In this document: in pieces, positions 48,253-57,613 of the stretch
How positions within the stretch are numbered: the first letter of the stretch is position 1
Layout: every line of letters begins with the position of its first letter
Source of the DNA: an uncultured Victivallales bacterium
GTDB lineage: Bacteria; Verrucomicrobiota; Lentisphaeria; Victivallales; UBA1829
Direction: 5' to 3'
Assembly: GCA_934661375.1 (NCBI GenBank)
Contig: CAKUJH010000018.1
Coordinates: 5,582-69,581, forward strand
Length of the DNA: 64,000 bases
Made by a program: the position numbers and the translations under genes
The notes under the pieces: generated by a model
Told to the model about the DNA's origin: nothing
What the model saw: the letters and a program-made list of their open reading frames with translations, nothing else
Databases searched by the model: none

Positions 48253-50817
48253 TCAAGGATTGAATTTATTGTTTTTCAATTTTTCAAAACGTTCCGCCGC
48301 TTCCGGCAGAGGTATCAGCTTGGCGTCTCCCAGCCAATGCAGGGCAAACCGGGCATGATCCAGGGTGGAGCGCAGCGGATGTTTGCCCGCCATGTCAACC
48401 AGGGCTTCCGCGGCACGCACACACCAGACCGTTTCCGAAGGACGACGCGGAGCTTCTGCCGCAGGATATTTGTAAAGAACTTTGCGGTACTGTTCAGATG
48501 CGGCATTCCATTTTCCCAGCAGTTCCAGACAGCGCCCCGTCCGGTACAGCGCCATCGCTTCAAATTCGGCAGTGCAAGCCGGCATCTCCACAAGTTTCTT
48601 GTAAGACTGAATCGCGCTGATCAGTTCATTTTTGGAATTTCCCGGATCCGGCGAGGCTATCGCCAGCAGACAGTCCCCGACCGAACCGCAGGCAGCCGCC
48701 GCCAGCAGAGAATTGGGACGTGCTTCCATTACCTTCCGGTAAAACGGTATGGCGGATTTGAAATCAGCCGCCGCACGGAGAATGTCGCCATGCAGATAAC
48801 TGCCATCCGTCGCGGCTGGGGTACCGGGGAATTTTTCATACAGATTCTCCAACCGGCGCACTGCACCCGCAGAATCACCGTTCCGATACGACTGCAGAGC
48901 CAGTTCATAACAGGCTTTTGCCTGAATGGCGGGATAACGGGAATCCGACGCCAGTTTGTTCAACGCAGCAACAGCCTTGTCCTTCGCTCCCTCTTCCGCA
49001 TAATGCTCCGCCAGACGGAACAGAGAATCCACCGCATATTCCGAATCGGGATACTGTTCCGCCAGCAGCCAGGTCTCGCGTTCCGCCGCAATCACATCGT
49101 TCTGCGCCGTATATGCCTGAATCAGCCAGGAGGATGCCTGCGGAACCAGCGGATGTTTCGGATATTCTTTGCGCAGACGGGCAAAACGTTCCGCCGCCAG
49201 CCGCATATCAGTTTCAGTAAAAGCAATCAGTCCGGAATGATACAACGCCTGTGGAATACGGGGATCTTTCCGGGCGGTTTTCTGCAGAAATTCATTGTAA
49301 AGCCGCAATGCCGCAGCATACTGTTTTTTCTGTGCCAGCGCGGCGGCTTCCAGATAAACGGCGCCGGGGTCTGCATTCTTTTCCGACACTCCGGGCAGTT
49401 TCCGCAGTTTGTTCAGCAGCTCCAGTACCCGGTCCGGCTGATGATCTTCCAGACAGGCACTCGCCGCTCTCAGATACGCCTGCGCGGCACGGTCCGGCCA
49501 ACGTTCCGCAATCTTTTCATACAGCGGGACATACAGATCATTCCGTTTCAGACGGGTCAGAATGTCGCCCAGCAGAAATTCGCCTTCGGCTTCCCTGCCC
49601 TGCTGGAAATGAGTACGCACAGTCTTTTCCGCCTCCGGCAGCCGTTTCAGACGCCCCAGCAGCAGCGCATATTCAAAAACCGCCTGTTTCCGTTCCTGTT
49701 CGGATGAATTCATGTTGGCAAAGACAGATTCATACAGAGACAATGCGCCATTGATATTTCCCGAATCACGCAGCAGCTGCGCTGTCCGCAGCTTGATGGC
49801 GGGACTGAGCAGAGAGCCCTTGAACAATTCCAGCTGTTCCATTGCCAGTTCAGCGGCATAATTCTTGTCGCCGACGGCTGAAATCACAGCAATCATCCGG
49901 TTCAGCGTGTCAAACATTTCCGTTTTGTCCGATGCTGCATGAAACGCGGTCCGATAGGAAATCAGCGCATTCCGGAAATCCCGTATCTTCATGTAAGCAT
50001 CTCCGTAGGAAGACGCCACCAGATACGTCAACGGATTCTGACCTTCCCGCAGATTGCGGATCAGATTCTTCCATGCTCCGGAAGCACCGGCGGCTCCGGA
50101 CTGTTTCAAAGCAATATAGGCAGCCAGCAGCGGATAAATTTCCCGGTCGGCAGAATCTTCCGGCGGATTTTCCAGAAGCAGTTCCAGTGCTTTTCCCGGC
50201 TGTCCGCCCGCCGCCAGACATAATACCAGACGCTCAAACGAGCTGCGCCCCAAAGATGTCCTGCCGCCCTGTTTCCACAACGGACGGAAAACATCTGCGG
50301 CCTCAGCGTTGCGTCCCAGTTTTTCCAGAACGCGGCCATAGGCAAACAAAGTCCGCAGACGCCGGGGATCCTGCACGGTCAGAGACGGCAGCAGTTTCCG
50401 GTAAAGCTCTGCGGCTTCCCGATATTTTCCCTGCTGAAACAGAATGTCCCCGCGCCATGCGGCAGTGGTCAGCGTGTTGACGCCGGGAAATTTCTGCTCA
50501 TAATGCGCCAGCTGTTCTTCCGCCAGAGCCGGCATCTTTCCCAGAACCAGCGCATCCAGCAGACGTTCATAGGCTTCCCGTTCCGCGGTCCGGTCCTGTT
50601 TCGCTCCGGCGTCCTGCAGATATTTGGTATAGAAACTGACTGCCACCGGATAATCCCTGGCGGCAAAAGCATCGTCGCCCGCCCGGAGATCGGCATTGAC
50701 ATTCTCCTGCGACATCACGGCTCCGGCACTTTGCGACATCAGCAGCTCCACCGGATACGCCGGGGACAATGCAGCCGCAAATCCGGCAGTCAGCACTGTT
50801 GTAAACCAGAATCTCAA
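48253..50817 (-). CDS. Large secreted TPR-repeat protein (854 aa)
   Basis: A signal peptide (TVLTAGFAAALSPAYPV) is followed by tetratricopeptide-type helices through nearly the whole chain, such as ARDYPVAVSFYTKYL, GKYREAAELYRKLLP, LFRLAEHYAEEGAKDKAVAALNKL and FKSAIPFYRKVMEARP. Translation starts at TTG 50817, with GGGGG 6 nt upstream. It is the first gene of the ExbB/ExbD/TonB-like unit (12-nt gap), similar to Tol-Pal systems where a TPR protein (CpoB) works beside TolQRA. A periplasmic scaffold for envelope assembly or uptake is likely. Confidence 0.8.
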   Translation of the reverse strand: MRFWFTTVLTAGFAAALSPAYPVELLMSQSAGAVMSQENVNADLRAGDDAFAARDYPVAVSFYTKYLQDAGAKQDRTAEREAYERLLDALVLGKMPALAEEQLAHYEQKFPGVNTLTTAAWRGDILFQQGKYREAAELYRKLLPSLTVQDPRRLRTLFAYGRVLEKLGRNAEAADVFRPLWKQGGRTSLGRSSFERLVLCLAAGGQPGKALELLLENPPEDSADREIYPLLAAYIALKQSGAAGASGAWKNLIRNLREGQNPLTYLVASSYGDAYMKIRDFRNALISYRTAFHAASDKTEMFDTLNRMIAVISAVGDKNYAAELAMEQLELFKGSLLSPAIKLRTAQLLRDSGNINGALSLYESVFANMNSSEQERKQAVFEYALLLGRLKRLPEAEKTVRTHFQQGREAEGEFLLGDILTRLKRNDLYVPLYEKIAERWPDRAAQAYLRAASACLEDHQPDRVLELLNKLRKLPGVSEKNADPGAVYLEAAALAQKKQYAAALRLYNEFLQKTARKDPRIPQALYHSGLIAFTETDMRLAAERFARLRKEYPKHPLVPQASSWLIQAYTAQNDVIAAERETWLLAEQYPDSEYAVDSLFRLAEHYAEEGAKDKAVAALNKLASDSRYPAIQAKACYELALQSYRNGDSAGAVRRLENLYEKFPGTPAATDGSYLHGDILRAAADFKSAIPFYRKVMEARPNSLLAAAACGSVGDCLLAIASPDPGNSKNELISAIQSYKKLVEMPACTAEFEAMALYRTGRCLELLGKWNAASEQYRKVLYKYPAAEAPRRPSETVWCVRAAEALVDMAGKHPLRSTLDHARFALHWLGDAKLIPLPEAAERFEKLKNNKFNP

Positions 50818-50845
50818 AAACTGCCCCCTTTCAATGAGGGTGAAT

Positions 50846-50876
50846 TTTCCCTGCGTCTGAAATCAGAGCAGGGAAA
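50846..50876. promoter_or_regulatory. Strong hairpin between recA and the TPR gene
   Basis: TTTCCCTGC and GCAGGGAAA pair perfectly and the loop extends the stem by TCTGA/TCAGA with a single bulged base. On the minus strand no T-run follows, so it is probably an mRNA processing or stability element, or a rho-assisted end, rather than an intrinsic terminator. Confidence 0.55.
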
Positions 50877-50890
50877 CGTACTGTATTTTT

Positions 50891-52042
50891 TTACGCCTTC
50901 GGGGCAGCGGAATCAGCCGCCGGATTTTCCGGAACAGCTTCCGGTGCAGACGCCTGAGCGGCAGCGGCAGGAGCCGCAGATGCGGTATTTCCGCCGGATG
51001 CCGCGGCTTTGCGTTCCGCCAGAACCGCTTTGATTTTGTTCAGGATGCGTTCTTCCACATCATGATTTTCCTGCAGATACGCTTTGACCGCTTCTCTGCC
51101 CTGCGCCAGCTGTTCATTTTCAAACGAGAACCATGAACCGCGTTTTTCCAGCAGCCCCAGATCCATGCCGACGTCGATAATCGAACCGATACGGGAAATG
51201 CCTTCATTCCACATGATGTCGAATTCAGCAGTTTTGAACGGGGGCGCGAGTTTGTTCTTGACCACTTTGACTTTGGCGCGCGCACCAATCGCTTCACCGG
51301 AAGAATCCTTGATGGTCTGGATTTTCCGAATGTCCATGCGGATGGATGAATAGAATTTCATGGCGTTACCGCCGGTGGTGGTTTCCGGATTGCCGAACAT
51401 CACGCCGATTTTTTCACGGATCTGGTTGGTGAAAATACAGCAGGTCCGGCTGCGGCTCACCGCACCGGTGATTTTGCGCAGAGCCTGAGACATCATGCGC
51501 GCCTGGAGTCCCATGAAGGAATCGCCGACCTGTCCGTCAAATTCCGCTTTCGGCACCAGTGCCGCCACAGAGTCGATCACGATGATGTCCACGGCATTGC
51601 TGGTAATCAGTGTATTGACAATGTTCAGCGCATCTTCTCCGCAGTCCGGCTGGGCAATCAGCAGATTGTCGATATTCACGCCGATGCGTTTGGCATATTG
51701 CGGATCGACCGCGTGTTCCGCGTCGATGAATGCAGCCACACCGCCGGCTTTCTGGGCATTCGCAATCACATGCATACAGAGCGTGGTTTTACCGGAAGAT
51801 TCCGGACCGAAGATTTCGATGATGCGTCCGCGGGGCAGCCCCATGATGCCCAGTGCAATATCCAGCGACAGCGCGCCCGTACTGATAACCGGCACGTCCA
51901 CCGTGGTATTGTCGCCCAGGCGCATGATCGCGCCCTTGCCGTATTCTTTTTCAATCTGTCCGAGAGCAATTCCCAGATTCTTTGCCCGCGCGTCCGCCAC
52001 TGAGGACGCCGAAGCACTCGCTGTTCCTTTTTTCTCCGCCAT
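50891..52042 (-). CDS. recA: Recombinase RecA (383 aa)
   Basis: RecA performs strand exchange and SOS induction. Walker A GPESSGKT lies at residues 79-86; also seen are AEHAVDPQYA, IDSVAALVPKAE, the L2 region TNQIREKIGVMFGNPETTTGGNAMKF, and KVVKNKLAPPF. The N-terminus has an added Ser/Ala stretch. The C-terminus is Ala/Pro-rich (about 35 residues) instead of the usual acidic tail. It lies 25 nt after gyrB on the same strand with no visible promoter or SOS box of its own. Confidence 0.98.
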   Translation of the reverse strand: MAEKKGTASASASSVADARAKNLGIALGQIEKEYGKGAIMRLGDNTTVDVPVISTGALSLDIALGIMGLPRGRIIEIFGPESSGKTTLCMHVIANAQKAGGVAAFIDAEHAVDPQYAKRIGVNIDNLLIAQPDCGEDALNIVNTLITSNAVDIIVIDSVAALVPKAEFDGQVGDSFMGLQARMMSQALRKITGAVSRSRTCCIFTNQIREKIGVMFGNPETTTGGNAMKFYSSIRMDIRKIQTIKDSSGEAIGARAKVKVVKNKLAPPFKTAEFDIMWNEGISRIGSIIDVGMDLGLLEKRGSWFSFENEQLAQGREAVKAYLQENHDVEERILNKIKAVLAERKAAASGGNTASAAPAAAAQASAPEAVPENPAADSAAPKA

Positions 52043-52067
52043 GTTTTATGACTCCTGTTTTATTCTG

Positions 52068-54599
52068 TTAAATATCCAGATCCTTGACACCCGCCGCGTG
52101 TTTTTCGATATATTCCCGGCGCGGTTCCACATCATCGCCCATCAGCAGCGTGAACATGCGTTCCGCTTCGATGGCGTCTTCCATTGTAACCTGAATCATC
52201 TTGCGGCGTTCCGGATCCATGGTCGTTTCCCACAGCTGGTGCGGATCCATTTCACCCAGACCTTTGTACCGCTGGATGCGCAAGCCCTGCCGCCCGTTTT
52301 TCTTCACTTCCTCGAACAGTCCGGCAAGTGTGTTGACCGGAATTTCGGTATCGTTTTCCATGATCTTGAACAAGGCTTTTTCGCCGTGATAAATGGTTTT
52401 CGGATCATAGGAAGCGGCTTCCAGTTTCCGGCACAGTTCCTCACAGGAATTGGCTTCATAAATTTCCGTCAGGTCTATCGCAGGATGCAGTCCGCGGCTT
52501 GCCGTATTCGCTTCCACAGAGGCATCCCCTTCAACGGCTTCCGCTGTTTTTTCGGCAGGCTGTTCCGATGCGGAGTAAACCGCTGCAACCGGAGGCAGTT
52601 TCTTTTCCGCGTCCGCAATGAAAGCCGCTTCTTCTTCACGGGAATAGACAAAGTTTTCGGAAACGGTTCCGTCCATATTCCGGACTGCAATTCTGGCAAT
52701 CGGGAACTTGCCGTCTTTTTCCAGCGAGAAATAATGATCCGGGTCGATGCCGTGACGGTGCAGTCCCTGCACAATCTGATTGGCGGAAGTAACAAACGTC
52801 GCGATTTCAGCGATTTTATCCGGCGTTACCGGAGAATCATCCGCGGCATTGCGGACGTCAATATCCTCTCCGCCGTTGCGCAGCAGATAGCGGTCCAGCT
52901 GTTCATCGGTGTCGATATACGTTTCATTTTTCTTGCGCGTCACTTTATACAGCGGCGGCTTGGCAATGTAAATGTGGCCGGTCTCGATCAGCGGTTTGAG
53001 TTCGCGGAAGAAGAACGTCAGCAGCAGTGTGCGGATGTGCGAACCGTCCACATCAGCATCTGTCATGATGACGATGCGGTGGTAACGCAGACCGCTGATA
53101 TTGAAATCCTCTTTTCCGAAGCCGCAGCCGATGGCGGTGATCAGCGACTGGATCTCCTTGTTTTCCAAGACTTTGTCAATGCGCGCCTTTTCCACGTTGA
53201 TGAGTTTGCCTCGAATCGGAATGATCGCCTGGAAGGAACTGTTGCGCCCCTGTTTGGCGGAACCGCCTGCGGAATCACCCTCGACGATGTAAAGTTCACT
53301 GATGGAAGGATCTTTTGAAGAACAGTCCGCCAGTTTGCCGAGGAACGGGGAAAGACCTTCCAGCGCGCCTTTGCGCTGAACCAGTTCACGCGCTTTTTTC
53401 GCCGCTTCACGCGCCCGTGCCGCCACTATGGATTTATTGACGATCTGCGCGGCAACCGCCGGATTTTCTTCCAGGAAAGTGCTGAGACAGTCATTGACCA
53501 CCGAATCCACAATGCCGCGCACTTCGCTGTTGCCCAGCTTGGTCTTAGTCTGTCCTTCGAACTGCGGTTCGGGAACTTTGACGCTGACCACTGCCGCCAG
53601 ACCTTCGCGGGTGTCATTGCCGCTCATGCCTTTTTCGCCTTTCAGCAGACCGGCACTCTTGGCATAGGCGTTGATGCAGCGGGTCAGTGCGCCCTGAAAA
53701 CCGGACAGGTGCGTACCGCCTTCGATGGTGTTGATATTGTTTGTGAAACTGAAAATTGTTTCGGAAAAGCCGTCGTTGTACTGCATGGCGACTTCCACGT
53801 CAATTCCGTCTTTTTCGCGGTGCATGTAAATCGGCTCATGAAGAACCACATTATGCGCATTCAGATATTTGACAAATTCAATCAGACCATGTTCATAATG
53901 AAAGACTTCCTGATGAACCGGATCTTCGCGTTCGTCAATCAGGGTCAGGTGAATGCCTTTGTTCAGGAACGCCAGGTCGCGCAGACGGTTCGCCAGAATT
54001 TTGAGCTGATAAACGGTGGTCGAGAAGATTTCAGCGTCCGGCTTGAAAGTAACCGTAGTGCCGCGTTCCGCAGTGGGATGCAGTTTCACCAGAGGGGAAA
54101 CCGTGTTGCCGCGGGCAAATTTGATCGCATACGCCCAGCCGTCGCGGCAGACTTCCACTTCCATCCATTCGGACAGCGCGTTCACGCAGGACACACCGAC
54201 GCCGTGCAGACCGCCGGACACTTTGTAGTTGCTGTGGTCGAACTTGCCGCCGGCGTGCAGAACGGTCAGCACAACTTCCACGGCGGGTTTGTGTTCTTCC
54301 GGGTGCATATCCACCGGGATGCCGCGGCCGTCATCTTTGACCGTGATGCTGTTGTCCGGGTGAATCGTTACAACGATTTTGTCGGCATATCCGGCAAGCG
54401 CTTCGTCGATACTGTTGTCAACGACTTCATAAACGAGATGATGCAGTCCGCGTTCGCCGGTATCGCCGATATACATGCTGGGACGTTTCCGGACAGCTTC
54501 GAGTCCTTCCAGAACTGTGATCTGGCTGGCGGTATAGCCGCCTTGTCCGGCGGGAGCCGGCGCGGTATTTTCCGCAGAAACAGGGGTTTCTTCTGCCAT
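52068..54599 (-). CDS. gyrB: DNA gyrase subunit B (843 aa)
   Basis: GyrB supplies ATPase and TOPRIM functions of gyrase. After a 20-residue Ala/Pro start come EGLEAVRKRPSMYIGDTG, VYEVVDNSIDEALAG, KDDGRGIPVD and GGLHGVGVSCVNALS (GHKL ATPase). The TOPRIM follows with EGDSAGGSAKQGR and DADVDGSHIRTLLLTFFFR, then the C-terminal QRYKGLGEMDPHQLWETTM. An insertion of ~200 residues lies between TOPRIM and the C-terminus, as in the E. coli type. It is the head of a gyrB-recA unit. Confidence 0.98.
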   Translation of the reverse strand: MAEETPVSAENTAPAPAGQGGYTASQITVLEGLEAVRKRPSMYIGDTGERGLHHLVYEVVDNSIDEALAGYADKIVVTIHPDNSITVKDDGRGIPVDMHPEEHKPAVEVVLTVLHAGGKFDHSNYKVSGGLHGVGVSCVNALSEWMEVEVCRDGWAYAIKFARGNTVSPLVKLHPTAERGTTVTFKPDAEIFSTTVYQLKILANRLRDLAFLNKGIHLTLIDEREDPVHQEVFHYEHGLIEFVKYLNAHNVVLHEPIYMHREKDGIDVEVAMQYNDGFSETIFSFTNNINTIEGGTHLSGFQGALTRCINAYAKSAGLLKGEKGMSGNDTREGLAAVVSVKVPEPQFEGQTKTKLGNSEVRGIVDSVVNDCLSTFLEENPAVAAQIVNKSIVAARAREAAKKARELVQRKGALEGLSPFLGKLADCSSKDPSISELYIVEGDSAGGSAKQGRNSSFQAIIPIRGKLINVEKARIDKVLENKEIQSLITAIGCGFGKEDFNISGLRYHRIVIMTDADVDGSHIRTLLLTFFFRELKPLIETGHIYIAKPPLYKVTRKKNETYIDTDEQLDRYLLRNGGEDIDVRNAADDSPVTPDKIAEIATFVTSANQIVQGLHRHGIDPDHYFSLEKDGKFPIARIAVRNMDGTVSENFVYSREEEAAFIADAEKKLPPVAAVYSASEQPAEKTAEAVEGDASVEANTASRGLHPAIDLTEIYEANSCEELCRKLEAASYDPKTIYHGEKALFKIMENDTEIPVNTLAGLFEEVKKNGRQGLRIQRYKGLGEMDPHQLWETTMDPERRKMIQVTMEDAIEAERMFTLLMGDDVEPRREYIEKHAAGVKDLDI

Positions 54600-54662
54600 A
54601 TTGCAACTCCAATCTTGGGGGTTTTTTAAAACCGTGGTTATATTCGTTCAATTCATCAAAGT

Positions 54663-54691
54663 AATATACACTTCGGGGTTTGGATTGTCAA
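54663..54691 (-). promoter_or_regulatory. Predicted promoter of gyrB
   Basis: Consensus TTGACA (complement of 54686-54691), 17-nt spacer, TATATT (complement of 54663-54668) on the minus strand, giving a leader of about 57 nt before the gyrB ATG. Confidence 0.75.
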
Positions 54692-54771
54692 TGAAAATCA
54701 AGGTAAAAAGATGTCTTTTTCCACGGAAAAAGCAGGAAGGCGCGGCAGGCGTGCCGCAAGGCTCCGGAAAT

Positions 54772-55869
54772 TCAGCAGAGAGAACGCAGAACCTCTGTTA
54801 CCGCCTCTGCGGAAACCGCTTCCATGCAGAGGGCGCGTCCCTTGGGACAAACCCGTTTGAAGCACGGGGCGCAAGGCTGTTTGTCAAACAGAATACGCCA
54901 GTTCTCGGACAGCGGCGAAGTAGCCGCCGGATCCGTTGAACCGAACGGAGCTGCGCCGGGGGTGCCGAGAGCCGCCGCCAGATGCATGGCTCCGCTGTCG
55001 TTTGCCACACATGCCCGCGCCTGACGCAAGACCAGCATCAGGGTTTCGAGCGTTGTTTTGCCGCCCAGATCGAAGCTGGATTCCGCCGGCAGTCCGGACA
55101 GAGCTGTCCGGGCATCCGCCGCTTCTTTTGCGGCGCACAGCAGAACCACTTTTCCTTTGCGTTCCCGAATCCACCATGCAGCAACATCGCGGAACCGCAG
55201 GGGATCCCAGCGTTTGGCTGCTCCATAAGCCGCTCCCGGCGCCAAAGCCAGCAGCTGTTTTTCCTGCAGGACGGCGCGGAGTTCATCGGACCAGGTTTCC
55301 GGTTCACGCGGAATGACGAATTCCGGCATGACCCCGTCCCATTCCGGTGCCCCCAGCGCATACGTCATCGCCAGATATTTTGCCGCCTGATGCGGTTTGT
55401 TCAGCTCATGATCCAGACGCGGCGGAAATGAAAAGGCGCGTTTCAGCAGAAACGAACGAAAACGCGCGCCGGCACCGTACAGCTGCGGAATCCGGCACGA
55501 TTTGATCCACAGAGCATCCCGGAAGGAATTGTTCAGAAGCAATGAAACTCCGGCTTGAAGCCAGCGGACGTCTTTCCACTCCTGTTTCGACGGAAATGCA
55601 TGGGGATCAGCCAGTCCGACCACCCGGTTCACCACCCCCGGAAGCATCCGGAACAGCGGAACCAGTCCCTTCGGACAAGCCACAAACAAGCCGCAAGGAT
55701 CCGGCAGCATTTTCCGCAATACAGCCAGAGCGGGAAGCGACATCACCGCATCCCCCAGCCAATTCGGGGAACGGACCAGCAGACCGTCGCGCCATTCATG
55801 CAGCGACAGTTCCCGCCGTTCGAAAACCGGGACTTCCCCGATCTCCGGAATCATCCGTTCCAATGCCAT
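54772..55869 (-). CDS. Glycosyltransferase family 9 (heptosyltransferase, WaaF-like), 365 aa
   Basis: The N-terminal LLVRSPNWLGDAVMSLPALAVLRKMLP is the GT9 signature with the donor-side Asp. The C-terminal half has LALAPGAAYGAAKRWDPLRF, KTTLETLMLVLRQARACVANDSGAMHLAAALGTPGAAPFGSTDPAATSP, the nucleotide-sugar site. A Cys-rich end (CAPCFKRVCPKGRALC) is common in WaaF-type proteins. It adds heptose or a similar sugar to the lipopolysaccharide core, which supports a Gram-negative envelope. Confidence 0.9.
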   Translation of the reverse strand: MALERMIPEIGEVPVFERRELSLHEWRDGLLVRSPNWLGDAVMSLPALAVLRKMLPDPCGLFVACPKGLVPLFRMLPGVVNRVVGLADPHAFPSKQEWKDVRWLQAGVSLLLNNSFRDALWIKSCRIPQLYGAGARFRSFLLKRAFSFPPRLDHELNKPHQAAKYLAMTYALGAPEWDGVMPEFVIPREPETWSDELRAVLQEKQLLALAPGAAYGAAKRWDPLRFRDVAAWWIRERKGKVVLLCAAKEAADARTALSGLPAESSFDLGGKTTLETLMLVLRQARACVANDSGAMHLAAALGTPGAAPFGSTDPAATSPLSENWRILFDKQPCAPCFKRVCPKGRALCMEAVSAEAVTEVLRSLC

Positions 55870-55884
55870 CCGGTACCCCTTATC

Positions 55885-56358
55885 TTATGCTTTCAGCAGA
55901 TTCAGGTCGATTTTGACCACAACTTTTTTCAGTTTGGATTTTCCCTGAAAGGAAATGCCTCTGCCCATGTGGGCATCCTGCGGAAACAGCAGGGCGAAAC
56001 GACCGGGAATCAGCTGCGGTTTCACATCGCAGGGAATGCCGTCCGCCGCCAGAAAAGCATAATCTTTTTCCGCGTCATACGGAGTAAACACCGCCATGCC
56101 TTCCGCCGGCCGGACATACAAGGCTTCACTGCCGGTGATAACCGCCTGAAGGTCGGCATATTTGCGGTGAATTTCATACTTTTCCGGCGCGGCTTCCTCC
56201 GTTTCATATTCCATGATATTCGCATAAACGGCATCGCCGTCGATTTCATGCCTGCCCAGTGCGGAATCCGCGTTGAGGATACGCACAAACTGAACTGCTT
56301 TTTCAAGTGCAGCGCCAAAGCCGTAAACGGACGCATTGTCCAACGTATCATAAATCAT
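55885..56358 (-). CDS. YhcH/YjgK/YiaL-family protein (157 aa)
   Basis: A cupin-like small protein with YEIHRKYADLQAVITGSEAL and, near the end, GRFALLFPQDAHMGRG, the metal-binding His/Glu/Asp pattern of this family. Relatives include YiaL, YhcH and EbgC, linked to sialic acid, galactoside or anomer-handling steps. The biochemical reaction here is not known. It lies 15 nt before the heptosyltransferase gene and 12 nt after the YchJ-like gene. Confidence 0.85.
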   Translation of the reverse strand: MIYDTLDNASVYGFGAALEKAVQFVRILNADSALGRHEIDGDAVYANIMEYETEEAAPEKYEIHRKYADLQAVITGSEALYVRPAEGMAVFTPYDAEKDYAFLAADGIPCDVKPQLIPGRFALLFPQDAHMGRGISFQGKSKLKKVVVKIDLNLLKA

Positions 56359-56370
56359 GATGACAAATCC

Positions 56371-56865
56371 TTATTTGCCGCAGCATTTTTTATATTTTTT
56401 GCCGCTGCCGCAGGGACACGGATCATTGCGACCGACTTTGGCTTCCTTGCGGACGTACGGCGCCTGCGGAACCAGCTGTCCGTCATAGAAATACCAGTCG
56501 CCGTTTTCCCGGCGGAACTCTGCGATTTCATGGTGTTCCATGGAAATGCCGCGGTCATGATAACGGGCAATAAATTCCACAATTCCGCTGTCGTCATCGG
56601 GTCCGCCGTTTTCCGTGCGGATGATTTCCAGTCCATCCCACTGGGAATTCTGCGACCAGCGGCGGATTTCCTCGCGGTCATTGTTTTCCCGCTGGGAGGA
56701 ATGGGTGGAATCGATAATGAAATCAATGGCGCCGGTGGCGTATGCACTGTAACGGGCACGCATCAGGGCTTCGGGAGTCTCCGCTTTGACAGTCCCGTTG
56801 ATGATCTTTTCACAGCAATCGGCATAATTTTTCCCCGACTTGCAGGGACACAGTTCTTCACTCAT
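56371..56865 (-). CDS. YchJ-family (UPF0225) SEC-C motif protein (164 aa)
   Basis: Both ends carry zinc-binding SEC-C motifs: CPCKSGKNYADCC at the N-terminus and DPCPCGSGKKYKKCCG at the C-terminus. The middle is the NTF2-like YchJ domain (PEALMRARYSAYATGAIDFIIDSTH, EFIARYHDRG). The ATG at 56865 has GGA 6 nt upstream; an in-frame TTG further out overlaps it. Function of the family is unknown, possibly metal delivery or protein contact. Confidence 0.88.
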   Translation of the reverse strand: MSEELCPCKSGKNYADCCEKIINGTVKAETPEALMRARYSAYATGAIDFIIDSTHSSQRENNDREEIRRWSQNSQWDGLEIIRTENGGPDDDSGIVEFIARYHDRGISMEHHEIAEFRRENGDWYFYDGQLVPQAPYVRKEAKVGRNDPCPCGSGKKYKKCCGK

Positions 56866-56965
56866 TTTTATTCCTTGGTCCAATGGTTGAAAAATACAGA
56901 ACGGTTAATAATACGCCCGAAGCGCCGTTTTGTCAAGTCCGGAAATGAAATTTTCCCGGATACAC

Positions 56966-57613
56966 TTACAGTCCCAGGTTCATCCGGCGGAAAAATTCAT
57001 GCATGAATGCCGCTCGTTCCTCCGCCAGACGTTTTCCCGATTCCGTGGTCATGCGCTCCGGGACATGACGCAGTTTGACCAGATATTCCCGGTATGCGGT
57101 GTCCTCCCGGCTGTACGCCGGCGACCCTTCGGCTTCCTGCTCCGTGTTGTGAAGCCGCGCGCCGATGCGTCCCGCATAATGAAACGCCCGCCCGATGCCG
57201 ACAGCGCCGATGGAATCCAGCTTGTCCGCATCATACAGAATACGTTCCGTCAGAATCTCCGGACATTTCCTGCCGCGGTAACGATGCCGTTCCACCGCAT
57301 GAGCGATGGTCTGAATCATGCCTTCATCGGTACAGCCGAGTTCACGCAGAATTCCGGCGGCTTTGACGGCTCCGAGTTCGGCATGACAGACTTTTCCGCC
57401 GGAAGCAAATTCGTCCGGCCGGGCGCAGTCATGCAGCAGAGCCGCCAGCTCAATGACCCGGAGTTCCTGCGGGGAACAGTGTTCCTCCGCCGCCAGCTTC
57501 CGGGCATTTTCCAATACCCGGAGCGTATGGTCGAAATCATGGCAGCCTTCACCGTCTTTCAGCAGGGAGCGGACACGTTCCCGGACGGCGGCAAAAAGCG
57601 CGGCATCATTCAT
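56966..57613 (-). CDS. HD-domain phosphohydrolase (215 aa)
   Basis: Metal ligands of the HD fold are visible: DFDHTLRVLENARKLA, then LAALLHDCARP (the HD pair), HAVERHRYRG, and ILYDADKLDSIGAVGI, where the final Asp lies. This is the YedJ/uncharacterised HD subgroup that acts on phosphoesters or nucleotides. It overlaps the glgC stop by 4 nt, so it is translationally coupled to it. Substrate unknown. Confidence 0.88.
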   Translation of the reverse strand: MNDAALFAAVRERVRSLLKDGEGCHDFDHTLRVLENARKLAAEEHCSPQELRVIELAALLHDCARPDEFASGGKVCHAELGAVKAAGILRELGCTDEGMIQTIAHAVERHRYRGRKCPEILTERILYDADKLDSIGAVGIGRAFHYAGRIGARLHNTEQEAEGSPAYSREDTAYREYLVKLRHVPERMTTESGKRLAEERAAFMHEFFRRMNLGL

